Source: Capra hircus
Lineage: Eukaryota; Chordata; Mammalia; Artiodactyla; Bovidae
Assembly (NCBI RefSeq): GCF_001704415.2
Contig: NC_030824.1
Span: forward strand, 38,621,022-38,685,021
Length of the DNA: 64,000 nucleotides
Direction of reading: 5' to 3'
The notes beneath the pieces were generated by a model. The model did no database searches and had not been told where the DNA came from. It saw nothing but the letters and a program-made list of their open reading frames with translations. Below are positions 1 to 11,432 of the stretch, piece by piece. Both the position numbers and the translations under genes were made by a program. The first letter of the stretch is position 1. Each line of letters starts with the position of its first letter.

Positions 1-650
1 TATGGGTTGCACACATCTTTAATTATAAATTAATATTTGATGATTTTACTCTTTAGAGCAAAATATTTAATGACTGAAAAGCTGCAAATGAAAGCTATGT
101 AATACATGCTTTGGTTGGACTGGTGTCTGAGAATTTGCAAAGCCATCATATTCAAATTGATCCAAAGGTCTTAGAAATGTTATAAGATCAATCATCCTTC
201 CTTCAGACTGAATTCAATTTTAATTATTGTAGGCAGATAGATATCTATGCTGTTATTCAACAGATCTTTCTAAGATTTATAGTAATTTAATGTAGTAATT
301 TAATGTAATTAGATTTAATGTAATTTATAAGGTGAAAAAGTAAATACTAAAAATGTGCTATTTATAAAACTGATGTCCTTGTTTCAAAGAAAAAGGTAAG
401 CAACTATTTGGATCTTAACAGTATTTTAGAAAAACTCTCGCAGTCACTATAACCAAACTGGATTTAAAATATTTTGCACCATATTTTCATAGGTATTAAA
501 TGAGCAAGTAATTTATTTTCTGTCATTTGCTGGTGTTAAAATTAATGGAAAATTTTAATTTACAAGAGATTTTTTACTTAATGAACATTTCTATTTGTAA
601 CCCTCAGCATGTATTTTATTTGCTTCTGGATAAAGTTTTTCATACACTAT
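1..650. other. Unique AT-rich DNA, probably intronic
   Basis: No gene or recognisable repeat. A short irregular repeat of TAGTAATTTAATG type lies at about 281-330. Confidence 0.5.
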
Positions 651-651
651 C

Positions 652-753
652 CAGGAGACAGTGGAGAACAGAGAAGCCTGGAAGGCTTCAGTCCATGGGG
701 TTGTTTACAGAAAGTCAAGCATGACTTAGCAGATGAACAACAGCAACAGTTTT
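652..753 (+). mobile_element. Decayed BovA SINE fragment
   Basis: Matches the 3' half of Bov-tA/BovA (GGAGACAGTGGAG..., then AGTCCATGGGGTTG and CAAGCATGACTTAGC). It ends in an ACAACAGCAACAG tail. The tRNA-like head is missing and many bases have drifted, so it is old. Confidence 0.65.
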
Positions 754-755
754 TG

Positions 756-1888
756 ACTCAAGTGCAGAAAGAATAACCAAGATACTTTGGGATTTAATGT
801 AGATGGAATTAACTGTCAAATTTTATACGTAGATTCTTTTTAATGTGGTTATCCATGAATTAGTTGTGATTCTTTCTTTTCTGATGGAATATTAAGCAAA
901 TTCCCACTCCCTTTTCTCATCCAATATGTGATAATAGTGTATGCCAAATAAGAAAAGAGAGTCTCAGGCTAACATAAATAGTGATGGAGTTCACCCTTCT
1001 TTGTCCTAAGAAGCCAGTTCAGAGAGAGAAATGAAATAATGGTCTGGAAGGTCAATGGCTGTGCCTGGGAAATTAGTGTCAAGTCTCAAATCCAACAGGA
1101 AAAAGGAGATAAGGAAGGAAAGAAAGTTTGGTAGATGGGAGAATAGTGAACAAGCCAATGAGGGTTTCATGAAGATAACTTACTGGAACAGCTGGGTAAG
1201 AGGGTACATAAATTTAGTTTTTCGGTTGGTCAGGATCCTAAATCAAACATGATATCTTAAAGGAACTGTTCAAAGCAATATTCTTAGAATGGTTTCTGAG
1301 ACTTCCTGAATTCTTGAATTTAAGAAATGGGGAGAAAATCATAATAGTTTAGCTTCAAGGTATATTTATATCATGGCAGCCTTTCCTGACATGATCCACA
1401 CATTTTTCTATTCAGATATACATAAAAAGAAATTTGCTATAGTCTCTACTTGTTAATAATTTTGATACTTGACTTTTTCCAAATGATTTTGTGCATATCA
1501 TTAACAATTTATATTTTTATCCCATTTAGTTTTAGAGGACCTTCATATGATAAGAGTTAAGGGAATATTGATTTCCAAGCAAATAATTTAAAAATGTATC
1601 TATTAATTTCCTCTGTTCCTAAAACACAATTCTTTACAGTAAGTGAAATAGCTTCTCAAATATCTATTTGAGTTGGCTAGCTATAACAGAATATTGGAAG
1701 ATACTCTTAGTAAATTGAAAACCTCCACATATTTTAATATAACAAGACACAGCAAAGTAAAAATGTCTTTGATCCATCTCATTGCAAGATACATTTCAAA
1801 GTTGACTCCAAATGCATTTGGGTAAATTAAAAGAAAGAATTGATCCTTTTGGGGTGATGGAATGATGGGAAAATGGTTATAGATGTGG
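756..1888. other. Unique DNA without recognised genes
   Basis: Contains a purine-rich stretch (about 1095-1140). Nothing coding or repeat-derived was recognised. Confidence 0.45.
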
Positions 1889-1889
1889 T

Positions 1890-2050
1890 TTGAAACTCAG
1901 CTTTTTACCAGCTCTATGATCTTGCTCAAGTTTCTTAGTTTTTGTGAACTTCAGCTTTCTTATTTGTGAAATGAGGAAGACTCTTACATTTAAGCTTTTG
2001 TAAAGATTAAAGGATTTAATGTATGTAGTGTGCAAAGAACGATGCCTTTC
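1890..2050 (+). repeat. MIR-like old SINE remnant
   Basis: Follows the MIR pattern: TGATCTTGCTCAAGTTTCTTAG, then CAGCTTTCTTATTTGTGAAATG, then AAAGATTAAAGGATTTAATG. It is strongly diverged, as expected for MIR. Confidence 0.6.
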
Positions 2051-2394
2051 AGATTTTTTGTGAACTATTTTACAACTTTACCTCAATTGTGTCTGATGAT
2101 GTCTAGACAGTGGTTCATCTTTTTCTTTTTTCCTTCACTAATCAATGGACTCAAGTGCATTGGGATGTGTGGGGCTTTCCTTCATGGGAGAGAAAAATAT
2201 ATGATAATGATGGTGATGATGATGAAAGTGATTTCCAAGATTTTTAAAATACAGGGCCACTGACAATTTGCCTAGCTCTGATATAGAGAAGCACGAGAAG
2301 TCTCCTCCTACCCTCAAATATATTTGCCTTAGAGGATGTTCTCTATCACAGCTGCATCCTTTGATTGACATAATAATATCCTGTGAGTAGCAGC

Positions 2395-2650
2395 CCTGCT
2401 GTTTGGATCATGTTTTGTTTTCTGTCAGCAGTGTATCACAAGTATTTTCCTCAGTGGGCTAAACAGACCCCGAGTGGGAGGCTGATAAAAGCAGGCTCGT
2501 TCCTCATGCATCACTTTGAATGATTTCAAAGCGAAAAGAAGCAGCTGTGACAGTGTTCACACGAGCCACTCAGGGTGGTCTTATCTTTGTAGTCCTAACA
2601 ATAATAGTACACCCTGGCTTGCATTCCTCAGCTTGAGAAGAGCAAAGTTG
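2395..2650. promoter_or_regulatory. Candidate conserved non-coding block
   Basis: This stretch is repeat-free, visibly richer in G+C than its surroundings and has no coding potential. It contains an E-box (CAGCTG, about 2531), GATA-type sites (CTTATCTT, about 2580) and a TEAD-like CATTCCT (about 2622). Single motifs of this size arise by chance. Only the contrast with the AT-rich flanks makes it worth marking as a possible intronic enhancer. Confidence 0.25.
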
Positions 2651-4641
2651 CCTAAGAGACATACATTTTTATTCCTTGACATGTCTTAAAATTGGATCTG
2701 TGATAAACAGCCTGACATTTTTACCTCCTTGGGTAATTTGTCTTCAAAGTAAATGTAGAGAAATGCTGTTTATGAATTTATTGCACGTCTGAATCAATAT
2801 TTATATTAAACAGATACTTAAACTAATATGTAACAGATTGGTATTTACATACACAATCTGAAGGGGTTTCTTTTACTTAACTCATTAAAAGGATATGAAA
2901 AGAAGTCTTCTACATGTGTAGAAGATCATTGTAGTGATATTATTCTGCTCTAAAATTGTAGATCTATTTTTCGCCATTTTGTAAACCATGAGCCATGTTT
3001 ATGTATTTGGAAAGCTCTTATATGAGAATTAATTTTAAAAGTGATTGTATATTTGGAAAGGCCTTATATGAGAATTATTTTAAAATATGACCATATTATC
3101 TGGTCTTTCCACTGTATACAGTTGCAAAGACCAGAGAATACAGTAAGTTATAGTTGAGTTAGAGAATATTTTATAAATTTAGCCCAATACACATATAAAT
3201 GAAAATCATTCACCAAGATAGATGGTAGGGCATTGCATTCAGTCTTTAATAGTTCCATGTTGAACATTCAGGAATCTAAGAAAGTGGAAATTAAATTCCC
3301 TGAGGGTGTGACTATGTTTTTGCATTTCTTCTATTTCATATTCTTATTGCAAACACTCACTGCAATGTCAACATCCCCCATTACCTCTTATTATACAAAG
3401 CACATGGCACTAATGATGAATGAATAAAATAAAAAGTGAATACACCATATGATGTATTTTATAAAAGGCAACATAAAGCAATATTTGAATAAATACAATA
3501 ATTAACCATCAATGTGCTAAGTGTAAAGTTGGTGTTTTTTAGCATTTGTAAATAAAAAGAAAAATTAGAACATCTCAGGGGTAACAAGAGATCATAGGAT
3601 GAAAGGCTAACTTTGCTTCAAGCAAATAAAAATTTCTGAATAAGATATTCTTGATTCCAATTTTTATGAGTTTAGGCAGATATACAATCTCTTGCTCTAC
3701 AATAAAAACAGTCAGTTGCTTACTTAAATTGATAGATTCCTATAGAGCTACAAGATCCAGGATAGATTTATACTTTAACCCAGACAATTTTGGACCCTTA
3801 AGTAACAATAACAAAGCAAAGGAATCAAATGGAATTTCAATAGAAATTATTTTACTAATATACACACTGGTATTTAACCAAGATATATTGAACATCCCAG
3901 CAATATTTACTAACATTAGCTTTTCACACAAAGACAGAGAAGATGTTATTTTAATGCTCATTCTGGTGGATTTTACTCCTTTCACTGACAAAAAACAAGA
4001 TATTTTATCTCCTCACTGCAGCTCCTATGTGAAGTGTTACAGCTAAAGGTAAATTGTCGAACACTGCTGGCATGTGCTTTGTGGGTATGTTTGAATCAAG
4101 GGAGTCTGTACAAAGGGCTCAGACTCTCCTCCTAGGGGGCTGTCATTTGCCACAGATGCTCTTGTTCATTGTGGGGTATAGCTTCGAAAACCTCTCGACA
4201 TTGCTTGCCAAATCCTACAGATTAATGAACTGGGCCATATATCCCATCCCCTTCACTTATGAAAGGAATAGCTAACTGCTTCATAAAGCTCTAAGATTAT
4301 TTCCTCTTGTCCTTTGGTATTAGTTTCTTTTGTGGTTATTTAATCTTTGATTACATAAATCCAACTAGAGTTATTTTAAGTAAGACAGCAAGGGGGGAAA
4401 AGCCCCACTATTATTGTGCATGCATAGTTAGGAAAAGAGCAAAAGGGACTTTGATTGACGGGCAAGCCCCCTCTTTCTTTTTCTTTAAAATAATAGTGTT
4501 TAATTTTACATTTCTATTTTGAAATAATTCAGACTTATTATACAGAAATCACCTGTTATGTTGTTAGATATATGATTTTCTGTCACATTTACATCCACAT
4601 TTTCTGTCTTTTGTGAAGATTTGATGTGGGTTATGGATTTA
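2651..4641. other. Unique AT-rich DNA with small internal repeats
   Basis: Holds a 20-bp near palindrome (2906-2925), a short tandem duplication (3003-3090) and an unrecognised 131-codon frame (3651-4046) with no familiar motif. No transposon was recognised. Confidence 0.45.
3003..3090. repeat. Two-copy tandem duplication, unit about 47 bp
   Basis: TATTTGGAAAGCTCTTATAT... at 3003-3046 recurs as TATTTGGAAAGGCCTTATAT... at 3050-3090, both continuing GAGAATTA and an AT-rich end. It is a local slippage-type duplication in unique DNA. Confidence 0.75.
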
Positions 4642-4858
4642 GGCTTCCCTGATGGCTCAGTGAGTAAAGAATCTGCCTGCAATGCAGGAGACCACGGTTT
4701 GATCCCTGGGGTGGGAAGATGCCCTGGAGAAGGAAATGGCGACCCACTCCAGTATTCTTGCCTGAAATCCTTGCTATGGGAAATCCCATGGATAGAGGAG
4801 CCTGGCAGACTACAGTCCATGGGGTTGCAAAGAACTGGACACAACTAAGCACGAGTAT
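4642..4858 (+). mobile_element. Bov-tA SINE
   Basis: Full head-to-tail Bov-tA: tRNA-derived head (GGCTTCCCTGATGGCTCAG, box-B-like GGTTTGATCCC), then the BovA body to GGACACAACTAAGCACG. Its last bases were the target for the BovB that follows. The rest of the original flank resumes at 6651. Confidence 0.88.
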
Positions 4859-6650
4859 AAGAATAGCAAGAAGAGATAAGAAAGCCTTCTTCAGCGATCA
4901 ATGCAAAGAAATGGAAAAGAACAGAATGGGAAAGTTTAGAGATCTCTTAAAGAAAATTAGAGATACCAAGGGAACATTTCATGCAAAGATGGGATTGATA
5001 AAGGACAGAAATGGTCTGGACCTAACAGAAGCAGAAGATACTAAGAAGAGGTGGCAAGAATACACAGAAGAACTGTACAAAAAAGATCTTCATGACCCGG
5101 ATAATCACAATGGTGTGATCACTCATTTAGAGCCAGACATCCTGGAATGTGAAGTCAAGTGGGCCTTAGGAAGCATGACTATGGACAAAGCTAGTGGAGG
5201 TGATGAATTCCCAGTTGAGCTGTTTCAAATCCTGAAAGATGATGCTGTGAAAGTGCTGCACTCAATATGCCAGCAAGTTTGGAAAACCCAGCAGTGGCCA
5301 CAGGACTGGAAAAGGTCAGTTTTCATTCCAATCTCAAAGAAACGCAATGCCAAAGAATGCTCAAACTACTGCACAATTGTACTCATCTCACATGCTAGTA
5401 AAGTAATGCTCAAAATTCTCCAAGCCAGGCTTCAGCAATACGTGAACCGTGAACTCCCTAACGTTCAAGCTGGTTTTAGAAAAGGCAGAGGAACCAGAGA
5501 TCAAATTGCCAACATCCCCTGGATCATGGAAAAAGCAAGAGAGTTCCAGAAAAACATCTATTTCTGCTTTATTGACTATGCCAAAGCCTTTGACTGTGTG
5601 GATCACAGAAACTGTGGACAATTCTGAGAGAGATGGAAATACCAGACCACCTGACCTGCTTCTTGAGAAATCTGTATGCAGGTCAGGAAGCAACAGTTAG
5701 AACTGGACATGGAACAACAGACTGGTTCCAAATAGGAAAAGGAGTACGTCAAGGCTGTATATTGTCACCTGCTTATTTAACTTCTATGCAGAATACATCA
5801 TGGGAAACGCTGGACTGGAAGAAACACAAGCTGGAATCAAGATTGCCGGGAGAAATATCAATAACCTCAGATATGCAGATGACACCACCCTTATGGCAGA
5901 AAGTGAAGAGGAGCTAAAAAGCCTCTTGATGAAAGTGAAAGATGAGAGTGAAAAAGTTGGCTTAAAGCTCAACGTTCAGAAAACGAAGATTATGGCATCT
6001 GTCCCATCACTTCATGGGAAATAGATGGGGAAACAGTGGAAACGGTGTCAGACTTTATTTTGGGGGGCTCCAGAATCACTGCAGATGGTGACTGAAGCCA
6101 TGAAATTAAAAGACGCTTACTCCTTGGAAGAAAAGTTACGACGAACCTAGATAGCATATTCAAAAGCAGAGACATCGCCGACTAAGGTCCATCTAGTCAA
6201 GGCTATGGTTTTTCCCGTGGTCATGTGTGGATGTGAGAGTTGGACTGTGAAGAAGGCTGAGCGCCGAAGAATTGATGCGTTTGAAGTGTGGTGTTGGAGA
6301 AGACTCTTGAGAGTCCCTTGGACTGCAAGGAGATCCAACCAGTCCATTCTGAAGGAGATCAACCCTGGGATTTCTTTGGAAGGAATGATGCTAAAGCTGA
6401 AATTCCAATACTTTGGCCACCTCATCCAAAGAGTTGACTCATTGGAAAAGACTCTGATGCTGGGAGGGATTGGGGGCAGGAGGAAAAGGGGACGACAGAG
6501 GATGAGATGGCTGGATGGCATAACTGACTCGATGGACGTGAGTCTGAGTGAACTCCGGGAGATGGTAATGAACCGGGAGGCCTGGCATGCTGCGATTCAT
6601 GGGGTCGCAAAGAGTCGGACACGACTGAGTGACTGAACTGATCTAAACTG
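4859..6650 (+). mobile_element. 5'-truncated BovB LINE with target-site duplication
   Basis: This 1.8-kb BovB copy starts within the region just upstream of the reverse transcriptase and runs to the typical GACTGAACTGATCTAAACTG 3' end. The 12-mer AAGCACGAGTAT lies at 4847-4858 and again at 6651-6662, a perfect target-site duplication. That fixes both ends and shows target-primed insertion into the tail of the SINE at 4642. Confidence 0.92.
4862..6636 (+). pseudogene. BovB reverse transcriptase, broken
   Basis: This is an RTE-type LINE ORF2 remnant. An open frame from the SINE (ATG at 4719) reads through to 5627 and carries RT motif A FCFIDYAKAFDCVDH near 5566. A one-base loss near 5608 shifts the frame. 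RT motif B (VRQGCILSP, about 5744) and motif C RYADDTTLMAE (about 5868) are in other frames. A base missing near 5769 breaks it again. The C-terminal domain (CESWTVKKAERRRIDAFE, about 6232) runs to HGVAKSRTRLSD at 6633. The endonuclease domain is absent, so the copy cannot be autonomous. Confidence 0.85.
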
Positions 6651-6662
6651 AAGCACGAGTAT

Positions 6663-7269
6663 GGACAGACAAATGGATGAATTTAGGAGCCAAAAATTAT
6701 ATCTTGTACAAGAAGGAAGGCAACTCAAAGTGGAAGTAAGGCCACGTACATTGTCCTGTTTATAACTCAATTTCTAGGTATTATAAATCATACAAACATG
6801 TTCATTATATGAAATGATTATTTTACTTTTGTTTTATTTAGAAGGTAGTTAATTGTGCATTAATAATAGTCACCATTGTTGATTGGTCTATATTACATTT
6901 GTGATCAAACTTAGAAGTTAAATGTTCAATGAACATTTAACATAGACACAGCAGTACAAACATCTATATATACAGTAGTTTCTGCTCCCTTGTGTTGACA
7001 CATAATAGCACATTTAATGCCCCCAATGGTCCTGTGAGGTTGGTACCACTATTCTCTCCATTTTTCTGTTGGGAAAATCACCATAGACATGTGTATGTTA
7101 CTAACTGAAGATTGTTAAGGACAAATAAAAAATATTTTTACTGTAGTAAATTAGGTTAATTATTAAATATTATTGATTTTAGTAATATTATTGTTTTTCT
7201 AATAAATGAGTTATCTGTATTAAAACACCCATACATATTGAAAGCCAATATATCCCCCAGATATACTGG
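6663..7269. other. Mostly unique DNA with a MIR scrap
   Basis: 7003-7075 looks like the antisense middle of MIR (CCTGTGAGGTTGGTACCACTATTCTC). The remainder is unassigned. Confidence 0.45.
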
Positions 7270-7281
7270 GTTCATGCATCT

Positions 7282-7383
7282 GTGTGTGCTCAGTCACTCA
7301 GTTGTGTCTGACTCTTCGTGACCCCTTGGACTGTAGCCCACCAGGCTCCTCTGTCCATGGGATTTTCCAGGCAAGAACACTGT
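7282..7383 (-). mobile_element. BovA SINE monomer, headless
   Basis: Reverse-oriented BovA body only (GTGTCTGACTCTTCGTGACC ... CCAGGCAAGAACACTG), with no tRNA-like head. It is flanked by GTTCATGCATCT (7270-7281) and GTTCATACATCT (7384-7395), a 12-bp target duplication with one difference. It was therefore truncated on insertion, not later. Confidence 0.85.
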
Positions 7384-7395
7384 GTTCATACATCT

Positions 7396-8206
7396 TTGCT
7401 AAATGGTATATTTTAAGACAATACACTGTTCATTTTTTAATGCAAGTAGTTTATTTCACTGTGGCTTGTCATATTGTTCCTTGGTAAATCAACTAATAAG
7501 TAGTGTAAGATTTATCAGTCCTGAAAAATAATTATTCATGAGATCATTATTTATAATTCTCTTCTTCTCTAATTTTCCTTCTAAATCAAAAACTGTGCCT
7601 TCTGGTTGGTATAAGTATAGTAATGCAAAAGGAAATAGAGGCTGCAAAGCAAAAACTGAAATTGTGGAGAGTGATTGTCAGAAGAAAATAATACTTGGAT
7701 ATACGTTAATAATGAGACATGACTGTCATAGTAGCATACAAGGAATGAATGCCCTTATGTTTTGCCTAGATTCGTGTGTTGATTTATTGTTTTACTTTCT
7801 CATTTGTTTATCTTTCTTTTATGTATGGGCCCTAGCCTGTATCTCAGGGGAGAAATAATTCCAAAGTTTATGCTGCTTAACGTTACTCCTAAAAATACTC
7901 CATATTGACCCTCCACTGGAATCCTTTCACCCGCATATTCCTAGATGAATTTTCACTTACACAATAGCCTATATTTGAGTGTTCCAAAGTTCGACATTTT
8001 TCTCCCTCCTGGCTTCACACCATCTTTCCCTCACTTTCTTCACTCGAATTCAGCTCATTTTTTATTCTTTTCTAGTTACCCCCTGACATTCACAAAGCTC
8101 TCAGATTCCTTCACAGTGTTCCTCCCTTATGCTTTACGAGCCCCTGCACTTCTGCCACCCTAGGAATTACCATCTCCTTCCCTCTCTCCTAAGCAGTTAA
8201 GAGATC
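7396..8206. other. Unique DNA, pyrimidine-rich part
   Basis: A C/T-rich stretch covers about 7945-8185. No gene or repeat family was recognised. Confidence 0.45.
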
Positions 8207-8407
8207 TGGAGTCATAATGTCTGGTTTCATATCCCACTGTCACAATTTATTGCTTTTGTGACCTTAGCAAATTAACTAACTTCATTAAGCTTCTATCTCT
8301 TCATCTTGAAGACATGGATCACAACATTTCCCTCTGAGGCTTGTAAGGAGGATAAAATTATGTAACAAATACAGGATTCATGTGTTAGCTATTATTATTA
8401 TTATTGT
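8207..8407 (+). repeat. MIR element
   Basis: Near full-length diverged MIR: TTGTGACCTTAGCAAATTAA, TTCTATCTCTTCATCTTGAAG, TGTAAGGAGGATAAAATTATG, ending in (ATT)n at 8393-8406. Confidence 0.7.
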
Positions 8408-9719
8408 TCCTGCAGAATAACCACTCAGTTAAGTCATTATTTCTGAAATAATTAACTAATTCAGGAACTAGTCATACCCCTGAATATACTTGCAAAACTC
8501 AACATAACTTTAGGGGAGGAGGAAGGATCAATGGCATATATAATGAGTGGGGCATAGCCATCTTTATTTCATTAAAACTTTAACTTACTAAAGATGATAA
8601 AAATATGAAATATGGTTTTGCATAAATCTGAGGTAAATATTTATGGATATAAATATAACAATATGTATTGTTTAAGTATTTTTCATTAATTTCGGTGTCA
8701 AATTACTAGTTCCTGTGTGGCTAAATATGCATTTTTTCCCCCTATGGGACCAAGTTCAAATCAATTAGGTGTAATGAATATGTATTAGATCTCAACTCTC
8801 TCACAGAGGTATTGTGATAGATGTTGGAGGGAATTCAGAGATAATAAAAAGTAGTGTCTCTGTTATTTGGGATTTCAGTCAATTATTAGCTAAGCATATA
8901 TAGCAGTTACACATATGAAGCAGGTCAGTATGGCATGTACGATGAATGAAATATAACAAAGTGCAGGGGGAATAAAGGGAATGAGATCCATCAAATGGGA
9001 ATCTGGAAGGTGCCATCAGGGAGATGGCATTTGACAGAGTAAACAAAGTATGATGCATTATCAGTAGTTAGTGATGGAGTAGGGACCTGCATACCCAAGA
9101 CAGGTTTGGGAAATCTAGTCATTGTCTTTGTTTTTAACCTAGGATGGTGTGTAGGCAGTAATGCTGAGACGTGATCTAACAAATATCCATTCAAAACCTG
9201 CTGCCTTGAGCAAGGGACAGTGTTAGAGAGTATAAAAGGAGAGATTAACTTTGCCTTAATAGGGAGCACAGACAAATAAACAATTGATTTTAAAGCTGTG
9301 ATAATTTCAAACTTTGGGAAATTGTTTGAAACCCACACAGAGAAGGGGTTATTTACTTCATTGGCAGAATAGGATATGACAAGCATGATGCTGCCTGCCC
9401 TGCATTTTGTGATACAGAATAGGAAAATACAGCAGGGAAGATGTTGTAGGAAGCAAGAACATTTGTACAGACATGTGATCATTTTCATCCCTGTAATTGT
9501 TGCTGATTGCCCATCCTTCTCCATCAGTCATGAGCTCCATTCAGTTATCCTCATGTGCATGCCCCAGGTTCACTGGTGTGAACTTCAGTCACACATGAAG
9601 CACAGGGACTCCCACAAGAAATGGGAGAAAAGGACTGTTGGGTTCAAACCAGACTTCAACTGCTAGGGTAGAACGTTTATTTTGAGTCTTACATTCTGTT
9701 TTACTCCTGATTAAGCATG
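8408..9719. other. Unique DNA with one unrecognised 177-codon frame
   Basis: The minus-strand frame 8991-9524 is the longest one outside known repeats. Its protein shows no motif I recognise and its composition is not gene-like. No promoter or splice context was seen. Confidence 0.4.
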
Positions 9720-9937
9720 GGGCCTCCCAGGTGGCTCAGTGGTTAAATAATCTGCCTGCAATGCAGGAGACACAGGAGATGCAGATTCAATCCCTGGTTC
9801 GGGAAGATCCTCTGTTGAAGAGCATGGCAACCCATTCCACTATTCTTGCCTGGAGAGTCCCATGGACAGAGGAGCCTGGTGGGCTACGGTCCATGGGGTT
9901 GCAAAGAGGTGGACATGACTGAAGTGACTGAGCAGTC
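9720..9937 (+). mobile_element. Bov-tA SINE
   Basis: Complete element: GGCCTCCCAGGTGGCTCAGT head, ATTCAATCCCTGGTTCGGGA, then a BovA body ending GACATGACTGAAGTGACTGA. Moderately diverged. Confidence 0.88.
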
Positions 9938-11137
9938 CAGTGTGGATGAACTTTGCAGTTTTCTGACATCCAGTAGAATGTCTTGGTGGAAGCTCTTGCT
10001 TGTTGCTCCACACTGGATTCATGACCCACTGCTGATACTATTTACATTTCTTTCCATTGTTATTCCATAATATTCCCCCCTCTATTACCAAGAAAGATTA
10101 CTGATTGAGAGTGTGTGTATGTGGGTGTTTGCGGGAGTGTTCACACATGCAGTTTCCCCCTTTCTCAACTCTGTAGAGAAATGCAGGCTCTACATTTTCT
10201 TTCAAGAAGATAGAAGTCAAACTCTTTGAGGGCAAGATTCAGATTCTTTTCAGTATAACATTCTGAGAAATGAGGTAGCCATCAGGTAGATATTGAAAGA
10301 TATTAATTGAAAGAGTAATTAGAGTTATCATTATGACCAAAGTAAGGAATACTGTATGAAGTTTGGTGAAGAGAAATGATTCTTCTGATAAGAAAGTAAA
10401 GAATCTGTAAGAGGAACACTTCAGCTTACAGTATATATGAAGATGAACAGGGTTACTATGTGAGCTTTATTATATGGTTGAATACAATATGAATTTATTA
10501 ATATCCAAAATTACTGTTTGATAGACGATTATCTGTTAATTTACATATTCTTTGTCAAGTGAAAAAGAGAACTTGGTCAAGTAAAAAAGAATAAATACAG
10601 AAAAACCTCTATCAAATATGTAATACTCACAGTCTATTTGAATGGATCCAGTTATTGTGACCAAGTCAAAAAGAAGACATTAATAATTTTTTTTCTAGCT
10701 TAGTATTAGTTGGATGGTTTATATAAAAGTTGTGAACCTCTTAGAGTGCTTAGAAAAAATTATTCAATTAAATAAAAATAAATTTTCCATGAGTTATAAA
10801 TAAGACAAATTATGGAACGAAATTTCAGAGTAATTGAAATGATGCACAATACCAACTATGTATATATCTACATATGTGGGCATTTAAGTAGATAGGAATA
10901 AATGCATACTTTTACTGAAGTATAATTTACATGTATTAGTTATATTTTAAACTGTACTGAAACAATATATTAATGAAATTGAGTACTTACACTATAAATA
11001 ATTTAGTGTGAAGAATAAACTAGCAGCACTTATGTAAATACTTTTGCAATATTCATATTTAATTATAATGTATTCTAATTTGTTCCTTGTTTTAGAGTGT
11101 TGTGCTGGGATGAGCTCCTTCAGTTTTGGGTCATCCT
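9938..11137. other. Unique AT-rich DNA
   Basis: No gene or repeat recognised. A TG-rich patch lies at 10110-10145. Confidence 0.45.
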
Positions 11138-11148
11138 ATTACTCTATT

Positions 11149-11421
11149 CGGAGAAGGCAATGGCACCCCACTCCAGTACTCCTGCCTGGGAAATCCCATG
11201 GGTGGAGGAGCCTGGTGGGTTGCAGTCCATGGGGTTGCGAAGAGTCGGACACGACTGAGCGACTTCACTTTCACTTTTCACTTTCATGCATTGGAGAAGG
11301 AAATGGCAACCCACTCCAGTGTTCTTGCCTGGAGAATCTCAGGGACGGGGGAGCCTGATGGGCTACCATCTATGGGGTCGCACAGAGTTGGACACGACTG
11401 AAGTGACTTAGCAACAGCAGC
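11149..11421 (+). mobile_element. Bov-A2 SINE with target duplication
   Basis: Dimeric Bov-A2: two BovA units joined by the TTCACTTTCACTTTTCACTTTC linker (about 11265-11286), ending in AGCAACAGCAGC. Perfect 11-bp target duplications ATTACTCTATT flank it at 11138-11148 and 11422-11432. Confidence 0.93.
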
Positions 11422-11432
11422 ATTACTCTATT

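Noticed and set aside
2138..2371. Minus frame with a histidine run
   Set aside because: It is the complement of a (GAT)n simple repeat, not a protein feature.
3651..4046. 131-codon + frame in unique DNA
   Set aside because: No motif, splice context or codon bias recognised, and the opposite strand is also open (3740-3991). Probably chance.
4642..4720. tRNA gene suggested by the tRNA-like head
   Set aside because: Bov-tA heads derive from tRNA, but this is a SINE copy. The same applies to all other Bov-tA and CHR heads in the window.
6147..6521. 124-codon minus frame across BovB, and similar frames rich in MPSSHLILC wording at 21742, 35078, 54476 and 59341
   Set aside because: Antisense shadows of the conserved BovB C-terminal region. 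They recur because the LINE recurs.
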